The translations under genes were made by a program, and so were the position numbers. From the NCBI GenBank assembly GCA_035499215.1, contig DATJZH010000294.1, positions 1 through 11,960 of the forward strand: DNA of 11,960 nucleotides, in the 5' to 3' direction. Position 1 is the stretch's first letter. The number at the start of each line of letters is the position of its first letter. Positions 7,282-11,960 of this stretch are shown here, piece by piece. Under the pieces are notes generated by a model. It saw only the letters and a list, made by a program, of their open reading frames with translations, searched no databases and was not told the origin of the DNA. The stretch is from DATJZH01 sp035499215. GTDB lineage: Bacteria > Actinomycetota > Actinomycetes > Streptosporangiales > Streptosporangiaceae.

Positions 7282-7362
7282 ATGCCCAGTAGATCCGTGA
7301 CTCCGCAGATATTCTGCGCTGCGCTGACTGCGGCCACAACGAGCGGGAAAAAAGAGAAATGA
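7282..7362 (+). CDS. Putative 26-residue peptide, translationally coupled to the acyltransferase
   Basis: ATG at 7282 follows GGAGAAGGG with good spacing, the best ribosome binding site between 5592 and 8204. The frame runs 26 codons and its TGA overlaps the ATG of the next gene (ATGA), the same arrangement used by the upstream genes. The peptide begins M-P-S-R-S-V-T-P-Q-I, has one Cys (residue 12), a neutral Ala/Thr-rich middle and a basic G-K-K-E-K end. I do not recognise it. It could be a leader peptide that controls translation of the acyltransferase, whose own ribosome binding site is poor, or a true small product such as a modified-peptide precursor. Too short for codon statistics to settle it. 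Confidence 0.4.
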   Translation: MPSRSVTPQIFCAALTAATTSGKKEK

Positions 7363-8204
7363 CCGTCGAACTCACTCCTATCACTGATGGGGACGTAGCG
7401 GCGGTGGCGGACTTCCTGCATGCCAACCACAATGACCGGGTTCCCTGGGCTCGCTCCTGCCTGGAAGTGCCATGGAAGGCGGAGGCGCCTAATTACGGAT
7501 TCCTGCTCCGGGACGGGCAGCGCGTGGTCGGTGCGCACCTGGCCATTTACTCCGAGCGGCCGGTGGACGGAAAGCTGGAACGCTTCTGCAACCTGGGGAC
7601 GTGGTACGTGCTGCCCGACTTCCGGTTCCATAGCATCCGGCTCCTCAAGGCGTTGCTCGCCCAGGATGGCTACCACTTCACCAGCCTTTCGCCGTGCAAG
7701 ACGGTCGTGTCCATCAACACCCGGCTCAAGTTCCGGACCCTCGACACCACCGCCGCCCTTGTTCCCAACCTGCCGTGGCCGAGCGCGGCGGGCCGGACGA
7801 GGATCAGCACCGACCCGGACGTCATCGCGAGCACGCTCGCCGGGGCGGAGCTGGAGATCTACCGCGACCACGCGCAAGCGCTCGCAGCGCGTCACCTGGT
7901 GCTGATCCGTGGCCGGGACTGCTGTTACGTGATGTACCGCCAGGCCCGGCATAGGGGCGTGCCGCTCGCCGTCATCCTGCACGCCAGCAGTCCCGAGCTG
8001 CTCCAGCATGCCATGATCTCGCTGACCAGTCATCTGCTGGTCCGTCATCGGCTCCTGGCGACCCTGGCTGAACTGCGGATCATCGGGCACCGGCCGCCAC
8101 TCTCGCTGAAGGTGAACCCCTGGCCCAAGATGTACCGCAGCCCCAGCCTGGAACCCGGGCAGATCGACGACCTGTACAGCGAGCTCGTGTGCGTGCCCTG
8201 GTAA
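7359..8204 (+). CDS. GNAT-like acyltransferase
   Basis: 281 residues, apparently soluble. The N-terminal half looks like a GNAT N-acyltransferase fold: an N-terminal strand and helix (L-T-P-I-T-D-G-D-V-A-A-V-A-D-F-L), a strand R-V-V-G-A-H-L-A-I-Y, the strand-loop C-N-L-G-T-W-Y-V-L-P-D-F-R followed by a helix where acyl-CoA or acyl-carrier would bind, then S-I-N-T-R-L-K-F-R. The C-terminal half may be a second, degenerate copy of the fold. It probably transfers an acyl group, perhaps from the carrier protein rather than CoA, to an amine. The start ATG at 7359 overlaps the stop of the tiny upstream ORF, and the purine-rich GGGAAAAAAGAG just before it is a weak site. Family call moderate, donor and acceptor unknown. 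Confidence 0.6.
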   Translation: MTVELTPITDGDVAAVADFLHANHNDRVPWARSCLEVPWKAEAPNYGFLLRDGQRVVGAHLAIYSERPVDGKLERFCNLGTWYVLPDFRFHSIRLLKALLAQDGYHFTSLSPCKTVVSINTRLKFRTLDTTAALVPNLPWPSAAGRTRISTDPDVIASTLAGAELEIYRDHAQALAARHLVLIRGRDCCYVMYRQARHRGVPLAVILHASSPELLQHAMISLTSHLLVRHRLLATLAELRIIGHRPPLSLKVNPWPKMYRSPSLEPGQIDDLYSELVCVPW

Positions 8205-8230
8205 GCCAGGCCCGCCTGTTGCGCCCTGGC
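8205..8230. terminator. Weak inverted repeat between convergent genes
   Basis: GCCAGG (8205-8210) and CCTGGC (8225-8230) form a 6-bp stem with a 14-nt loop in the 39-nt gap between the acyltransferase and the convergent lipoprotein gene. No T-run on either side; position is the main support for a bidirectional terminator. Confidence 0.3.
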
Positions 8231-8243
8231 GGTCACGCTCTGG

Positions 8244-9434
8244 TCAGGTACCGTTGCTCGCGCTGACCCCGCTGCCCAGCTTGTGCACGGTATGGACCGC
8301 AGAGACGACATTTCCGCTGGACGCGACGACCAGCCGGTTGCCCCCGCCGCTGAAGTAGAGCCCGACGTCGCCCGGCCGGGTGCCAACGATCACGTTGCCG
8401 GTGACCGACACGGACCCGGTGCCGTAGTTAACCTGCGTGATGCCCAGGAAGATGTAGCTGGCGCCGTCCGGGCGGGTGCCGTTGTTGTTGATCTTGTTAC
8501 CGTTGATCGACGACCCGTAGCCGCCCTGTGCCGTGCCGAGAATGCCGTACCAGGTGCCGGAGGTCTGCTGGTCCCCGAAGTCCTCGATGTAATTGTTCGC
8601 GATCGTCGTCCCGTACATCCGGTCAGCCTGGATGGCGTCCTGCCCGACGCCGTAGAGGTGATTGCCTGATACGTCCCAGCCTTCGGCGTTAGCGAGATGG
8701 ATGGCGTCTTTCCCGGAGGACGCGATCTGGTTGTCGACGAGGAAGCCATCGGTGACGGAGTTGCGGCTGTCGAAGACCTCGAACCCGTACTGACCGCTCA
8801 TGGTGATGAAGTTGTTGTCGAACCGGCTGTTGACACTCGTGTTGGCAATCGCGCTGCCGTTCGCGGTGCTGTTGGTATCCACGATTCCCGACCCGCCGCA
8901 GCCGCCTACGGTCACGTGCTCCACGTCGGAGTCCCAGTTCAGGACGATGATCCCGTCGGTGCTGCCCGACCCATTGCAGGCCACGGTCAGATCGCGGATC
9001 GCCAGCGGGTCGCCGGTCGTGCCGGCATTGCGCACGTAAGCGCTGGAAGCGAGCAGGTACGGCATGGGACCATCCTGCTTCAGCACGGTTCCCGCGGTGT
9101 TTCCGCCCGCGTACGTACGGTCGCCGAGCAGGGTAATCCCCCTGGTGAGAAGACAGGTGCCGCCCTGGATGTTGATTTCCGCGCCAGGCTTGCTCGCGTC
9201 GATCGCGCTCTGCAGCCTGGCCGCGTCCGAGGTACTGTCCCGGCAGGTGACAGTGACACCCTGGCTGATGCCCCCGAAGCTGGGCGGGGCGAACGAACCA
9301 GGCTTGCCGACCGCCGGGGCGGCCTGCCCGCCCGAGCTGCATGACGCCAGGGCGGCGGATATCGCGGCAATCACCAGCGCGCCGACGACGAGCTTCGCTT
9401 TCACCTGACCACGCCCCGTGCGGTCATCTAACAC
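8244..9434 (-). CDS. Secreted lipoprotein with right-handed parallel beta-helix (pectate-lyase-like) domain
   Basis: 396 residues if read from GTG 9434. The N-terminus has a basic K-A-K, a hydrophobic run and the lipobox L-A-S-C, so it should be lipidated and surface-anchored. After a Pro/Gly-rich linker, repeated N- and G-rich strands (such as SGNHLYGVGQDAIQ, IANNYIED, INGNKINNNG, VTGNVIVGT) form the short-coil pattern of parallel beta-helix repeats, found in polysaccharide lyases, hydrolases and epimerases. It may cleave or bind the glycan made by the neighbouring genes. No catalytic residues can be assigned. The start is uncertain: GTG 9434 has GGGAGGG only 3-4 nt upstream, while GTG 9404 gives the more usual 21-residue signal peptide (Cys at 22). 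It is convergent with the acyltransferase. Domain confident, activity not. Confidence 0.82.
   Translation of the reverse strand: MLDDRTGRGQVKAKLVVGALVIAAISAALASCSSGGQAAPAVGKPGSFAPPSFGGISQGVTVTCRDSTSDAARLQSAIDASKPGAEINIQGGTCLLTRGITLLGDRTYAGGNTAGTVLKQDGPMPYLLASSAYVRNAGTTGDPLAIRDLTVACNGSGSTDGIIVLNWDSDVEHVTVGGCGGSGIVDTNSTANGSAIANTSVNSRFDNNFITMSGQYGFEVFDSRNSVTDGFLVDNQIASSGKDAIHLANAEGWDVSGNHLYGVGQDAIQADRMYGTTIANNYIEDFGDQQTSGTWYGILGTAQGGYGSSINGNKINNNGTRPDGASYIFLGITQVNYGTGSVSVTGNVIVGTRPGDVGLYFSGGGNRLVVASSGNVVSAVHTVHKLGSGVSASNGT
9401..9427 (-). other. Possible 8-codon leader ORF overlapping the alternative lipoprotein start
   Basis: ATG at 9427 begins an 8-codon frame (M-T-A-R-G-V-V-R) whose TGA overlaps the in-frame GTG at 9404 of the lipoprotein (GTGA). 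GGGAGGG lies 10 nt upstream of the ATG. It could couple translation, but this size arises by chance. Confidence 0.2.
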
Positions 9435-9760
9435 GAACCCTCCCGTTCCGGGATATGAGGACTCCCGCAGCCGACCTTACGTGGCCACGAAGGGTGCCGC
9501 GGCTGACACTTGCCCGCCCCGGTGCCGCTCCTGCGTTCCTGCTGGTCGCAGGGGGCAAGGCGGACAGAAGGGGCGATGAATTTTGCGACAATTTGACAGA
9601 CTCTGAGCAGACCGGCGACCATGGAACACGCCGGCTCCGGCCGGAGGCCAGGCTCTCGCCGTCACCGGTCCGGTGCGTCATCCGCGACCGTCGTGCAGGC
9701 CTGACTGGCGCCGCCCGGGCCAACTCGACTGATCCGCAAGCCGGCGGGATACTTTCCGGC
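9435..9760. other. Divergent intergenic region between the lipoprotein and the CxxC protein
   Basis: About 326 nt that should hold the promoters of both divergent genes. It contains an AT-rich patch (9577-9600) with a TTGACA at 9593-9598 but no matching -10 at normal spacing, and a perfect 12-bp palindrome CTCCGGCCGGAG at 9635-9646. No convincing coding frame is seen, although one frame stays open without conserved features. Confidence 0.45.
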
Positions 9761-10063
9761 ATGGATGCCATCGAGGTATGCGCTCGCTGTGGGCGCGAGA
9801 TCGACGGCCCGCAGGCCGGCGGCAGCGAGTGGGCCGCGATCCGGCTCGCCTCCGGCAAGGCCGGGGCACTGTGCGCTGACTGCGACGCTGACGCTGACAA
9901 TCAGGCCATGGACGAGGACGACCTGGCGGCCAGCATGGCTCTGGAGGAGGCTGGGTTGGGGGACGATGTTGACCCGGGGGCCATGGATGACATCGAGTAC
10001 GAGATGCGGGAGCAGCTCGCCATCATGTTCTATGCGCAGAGCGAACCGAAGACCGGAGCGTGA
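9761..10063 (+). CDS. Small acidic CxxC/CxxC (zinc-ribbon-like) protein
   Basis: 100 residues. Cys7-A-R-Cys10 and Cys38-A-D-Cys41 form two CxxC knuckles about 27 residues apart, the usual layout of a zinc ribbon. The rest is strongly acidic (D/E-rich from residue 42 on), with a predicted helix near D-I-E-Y-E-M-R-E-Q-L-A-I-M-F. I do not recognise a named family; small proteins of this type in actinobacteria are usually uncharacterised and may bind nucleic acid or protein. ATG 9761 was chosen because the first Cys knuckle begins 6 residues later. The frame is open further upstream, but that stretch lacks protein-like features. GGGA lies about 11 nt before the start. High GC at third positions supports coding. 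Confidence 0.65.
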   Translation: MDAIEVCARCGREIDGPQAGGSEWAAIRLASGKAGALCADCDADADNQAMDEDDLAASMALEEAGLGDDVDPGAMDDIEYEMREQLAIMFYAQSEPKTGA

Positions 10064-10470
10064 ATCCGCTGGTCTGCCGAAGTTGCGCCGCGGCCTTCCG
10101 CCGGCTCACCGCCGCGGGCGAATATCGTCGGCCGAGGCGGTCATCCCCGGCCGTTTTCCTGGCGCAAGGACGCCGAGGAGACTCTCGCCATCAATCCGGC
10201 GCGCGAAGAGTAAGACATATGCTCTCGCGGCTCACGTCACTAGCTGCGGTGATTGACATGGTGTTTTATACTGTCGCCGGACCTGTCCAGTCTCATACTG
10301 AGATATCGCCAGATCGACGCACGCCAAGGGGAGGGTTTTCTTGGCGTGTATCGGCCTGCCCGGCGCGGATCCGGGGAAGGCGCGGTTCCGCGGCAGGAAC
10401 TGATCCGCGGTGCGGAAGTGCGAGCGGGAGGACGCGGCCCTGACCATCGGCTGAAGGCCTGCATCGAGAC
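10064..10470 (+). promoter_or_regulatory. Leader/intergenic region before the CelD-like acyltransferase
   Basis: About 400 nt with no convincing gene. GC drops sharply around 10245-10310, where TTGACA (10253-10258) and TATACT (10267-10272) occur, but only 8 nt apart, so they cannot be one standard promoter. Downstream lies the 9-bp hairpin at 10320-10348. Transcription of the acyltransferase probably starts within the AT-rich block and gives a leader of more than 150 nt. A GTG at 10060 starts a frame with C-R-S-C but its coding character fades after about 25 codons. Confidence 0.5.
10320..10348 (+). promoter_or_regulatory. Leader hairpin with a Shine-Dalgarno-like loop
   Basis: CACGCCAAG (10320-10328) and CTTGGCGTG (10340-10348) are perfect 9-bp arms around the 11-nt loop GGGAGGGTTTT. 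The loop carries a ribosome-binding-site sequence, and TTG (10341) and GTG (10346) start codons lie inside the right arm. The TTG opens a 20-codon frame ending at 10403; the GTG opens a 44-codon frame ending at 10480, inside the acyltransferase start region. Suggests a structured leader that controls translation. Confidence 0.5.
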
Positions 10471-11640
10471 ATGGGGGTAGCGCACCGCGTGCACATTTCG
10501 GTAGTGCGTCCCAGCGAGCTTGGGACTGCTGAAATTGCTGCGTGGCATTCCATGCAGCGTAAGTCGCAGTACCTGGCCAGTCCTTTCCTGAGCCCGGAGT
10601 TCGCCGTCGCGGTCGGTATGTTCCGGTCCAGCGCCCGGGTGGCTGTGCTCGCCGACGGGCCCCAGCTCGCCGGGTTTTTCCCGTTCGAGAAACGCAAGCT
10701 TGGCGTCGGGGTGCCGATAGGCGCCGGGCTGACGGATTTCCAGGGTCTTGTTCATGCGCCTGGTGCCGATTGGGAGCCGCGGCAGCTGCTGCGTGCCTGC
10801 GGCATCTCCGTGTGGCAGTTCGATCACCTGCTGTCCGGCCAGCGGCCCTTCGAGCCTTACCAGTCGACCCTGGTTCCCTCGCCGGTCATGGACCTGAGCG
10901 GGGGATTCGACGTCTACCGCGAGAAGCTCAGGGTCCGGTCGCACTCGTTCTACCGGACGATGGCCTACAAGGCGCGCAAGCTCGGGCGCGACAGGGGCGA
11001 GGTCCGCTTCGTCCTGGACGCACCGGACACCGTCGCTCTGCGCAGGCTCATGGCCTGGAAATCGGACCAGTACCGCAGGACCGGCCGCATCGACCGCTTC
11101 AGCCAGCCGTGGGTCGTCGATCTGGTCGACTACCTGCTGAACGTCCGCGGCGGCGGATTCAGCAGCGTGCTTTCCTTCCTCTACGCCGGCGACGAGCCGG
11201 TCGCCGGGCACCTCGGGCTTCGCTTCGATCGCGTCCTGACCGGCTGGTTCCCGGCCTACGACAAGAACTTTCACAGCTATTCCCCCGGTCTCCTGCACCA
11301 CCTGCGGCTGGCCGAGTCGGCTGCCGAGGCTGGCATCCACCGGATCGACATGGGCAAGGGCGCCAAGGACTATAAGGAGACCCTCAAGAGCTGGGATCTG
11401 TTCGTCGCCGAGGGCACAGTCGCGGGGCGATCGCCGCTCGCGGGCGCGCATCGATCCCGCAGCACCTTCGCGCACTGGGCCTTCCGCGAGATCAGGAATC
11501 GCCCGAAGCTCTTCGCGGCCGCCGACCGCATCCTGTGCACATACGGCCGGGCGCGGAGCTCACTGCGATCGGCCCCGCGCCCGAGCCGCCCTGCTGCCCG
11601 TGACGAGCAGCGTCATGGCTCGCAGGCCGGCAGAACATGA
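10471..11640 (+). CDS. CelD/BioF2-type GNAT acyltransferase
   Basis: 389 residues. The N-terminal region (S-P-F-L-S-P-E-F-A-V-A-V, then L-A-G-F-F-P-F-E-K and a G-V-P-I-G-A-G-L-T-D-F-Q-G-L motif) and the central domain at about residues 149-310 match the BioF2/CelD acetyltransferase-like family (Pfam Acetyltransf_6). The central domain contains K-S-D-Q-Y-R-R-T-G, A-G-H-L-G-L-R, P-A-Y-D-K-N-F-H-S-Y-S-P-G and D-M-G-K-G-A-K-D-Y-K, the usual landmarks. These cytoplasmic proteins occur in cellulose and exopolysaccharide loci and are thought to acylate sugar intermediates. ATG 10471 is used here; GTG 10489, with GGGGGT 8 nt upstream, is a fair alternative that removes six residues. The last 50 residues are Arg/Ser/Ala-rich and unlike the family, possibly a replaced tail. 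Family firm, substrate unknown. Confidence 0.85.
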   Translation: MGVAHRVHISVVRPSELGTAEIAAWHSMQRKSQYLASPFLSPEFAVAVGMFRSSARVAVLADGPQLAGFFPFEKRKLGVGVPIGAGLTDFQGLVHAPGADWEPRQLLRACGISVWQFDHLLSGQRPFEPYQSTLVPSPVMDLSGGFDVYREKLRVRSHSFYRTMAYKARKLGRDRGEVRFVLDAPDTVALRRLMAWKSDQYRRTGRIDRFSQPWVVDLVDYLLNVRGGGFSSVLSFLYAGDEPVAGHLGLRFDRVLTGWFPAYDKNFHSYSPGLLHHLRLAESAAEAGIHRIDMGKGAKDYKETLKSWDLFVAEGTVAGRSPLAGAHRSRSTFAHWAFREIRNRPKLFAAADRILCTYGRARSSLRSAPRPSRPAARDEQRHGSQAGRT

Positions 11641-11749
11641 CCACCCCCGCCGTTCCCTCACGATCTCCCGCGCCGACCTCGCCGCCTGCATGCTCGCGCT
11701 GTCCGGCGACCGGGCAACCGTGCGCAGGCAGATCAGCATCGCCAGCTGA
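11615..11749 (+). pseudogene. C-terminal remnant of an NmrA/SDR-like NAD(P)-binding protein
   Basis: In a frame different from the acyltransferase, bases 11651-11749 encode R-S-L-T-I-S-R-A-D-L-A-A-C-M-L-A-L followed by ATVRRQISIAS and a stop. This is the conserved end of NAD(P)H-binding NmrA/SDR-type proteins (I-S-R-A-D-(L/V)-A-x-F-M-L ... V-R-(R/K) ... I-A). The frame is open back to an ATG at 11615, but the nucleotide-binding domain is missing upstream, where the acyltransferase gene lies. It is therefore a truncated leftover, apparently fused against the 3' end of the acyltransferase. The family is recognised from memory; a database search would be needed for proof. Confidence 0.5.
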
Positions 11750-11809
11750 CGGAACACCGCAGGATGCACTCGGCATGGCCGGGAAGTCGTCAGCGACAAT
11801 GCGGACCGG

Positions 11810-11938
11810 TTACCGGAACCACCAGCGCGGGGACCAGCGGGGGCACTCGCAGAGCGCGCAGTCGCTCCCGTGCCGGTAATGCCGGTGCGCGTCGTGATCG
11901 TGGCCGCACCGGCACAGCACCCAGCGAGGCGCCGTCAC
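11810..11938 (-). CDS. Very small Cys/His-rich protein, start possibly outside the window
   Basis: 42 codons from GTG 11938 to TAA at 11810 on the minus strand. It starts V-T-A-P-R-W-V-L and contains C9-R-C11-G-H-D-H-D-A-H, then H-Y-R-H-G-S-D-C27-A-L-C30-E-C32-P-R-W and ends W-W-F-R. The dense, ordered pattern of five Cys and several His resembles a metal-binding knuckle and is unlikely by chance; I recall similar tiny uncharacterised actinobacterial proteins but cannot name a family. The frame is open to the window edge, so the true start may lie beyond 11960. No strong ribosome binding site precedes the GTG. It is convergent with the NmrA-like remnant. Confidence 0.55.
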   Translation of the reverse strand: MTAPRWVLCRCGHDHDAHRHYRHGSDCALCECPRWSPRWWFR

Positions 11939-11960
11939 GGCAGTCCCGCGCAGGCTCGGC

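Noticed and set aside
10253..10272. TTGACA and TATACT as a classical promoter
   Set aside because: The spacer is only 8 nt, far from 16-18 nt; each hexamer lacks a proper partner.
10060..10443. 127-codon frame with a GTGA overlap after the CxxC protein, beginning with C-R-S-C
   Set aside because: Third-position GC is high for only the first 25 or so codons, then the frame crosses the AT-rich promoter-like block and the leader hairpin; the rest reads as Arg/Ser-rich noise.
10240..11475. 411-codon minus-strand frame
   Set aside because: Antisense to the CelD-like acyltransferase, whose motifs are clear on the plus strand.
11637..11879. 80-codon frame with an ATGA overlap after the CelD-like gene
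   Set aside because: Product is low-complexity Ser/Pro/Ala; the protein-like signal in this stretch lies in a different frame (the NmrA-like remnant) and on the other strand (Cys/His-rich ORF).
1..11960. Mobile elements, CRISPR arrays, tRNA or rRNA genes
   Set aside because: No transposase or integrase motifs, no terminal repeats with target duplications, no regularly spaced repeats and no cloverleaf or rRNA-like stretch were seen.

Overview
The window is high-GC DNA (about two thirds G+C by eye) with frequent GTG and TTG starts and 4-nt stop/start overlaps. This suggests a filamentous actinobacterium (Actinomycetota); the genus cannot be fixed from the sequence.

Region 1 (2-3940, + strand) is part of a cell-surface polysaccharide locus. 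It holds the end of a NodB-type polysaccharide deacetylase, a Wzx/MATE-like polysaccharide flippase, and a large polytopic membrane protein resembling GT-C-type glycosyltransferases. The genes overlap and probably form one transcript.

Region 2 (4081-8204, + strand) is the most interesting part. After a GC-poor, promoter-like gap it carries a stand-alone acyl/peptidyl carrier protein, an AurF-like diiron oxygenase, a stand-alone amino-acid adenylation enzyme, a hidden 26-codon ORF with a strong ribosome binding site, and a GNAT-like acyltransferase. The first three genes overlap by 4 nt, and the tiny ORF overlaps the acyltransferase by 4 nt. The simplest reading is a cassette in which an amino acid is adenylated, loaded on the carrier protein, oxidised by the diiron enzyme while tethered, and then handed to an acceptor by an acyltransferase. 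The acceptor could be a sugar or polysaccharide, given the neighbours. The enzyme families are recognisable; the pathway and product are inference.

Region 3 (8244-10063) holds a convergent minus-strand lipoprotein with a right-handed beta-helix domain (possible surface polysaccharide lyase or binding protein) and, across a divergent gap, a small acidic CxxC/CxxC protein.

Region 4 (10064-11960) holds a roughly 400-nt leader region with a strong hairpin, then a CelD/BioF2-type GNAT acyltransferase of the kind found in exopolysaccharide loci. It ends with a degenerate C-terminal fragment of an NmrA-like NAD(P)-binding protein and a very small Cys/His-rich protein on the minus strand at the window edge.

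Overall this is an exopolysaccharide or surface-glycan locus with an embedded carrier-protein-dependent amino-acid oxidation module. No rRNA, tRNA, CRISPR array, transposase or phage gene was seen.
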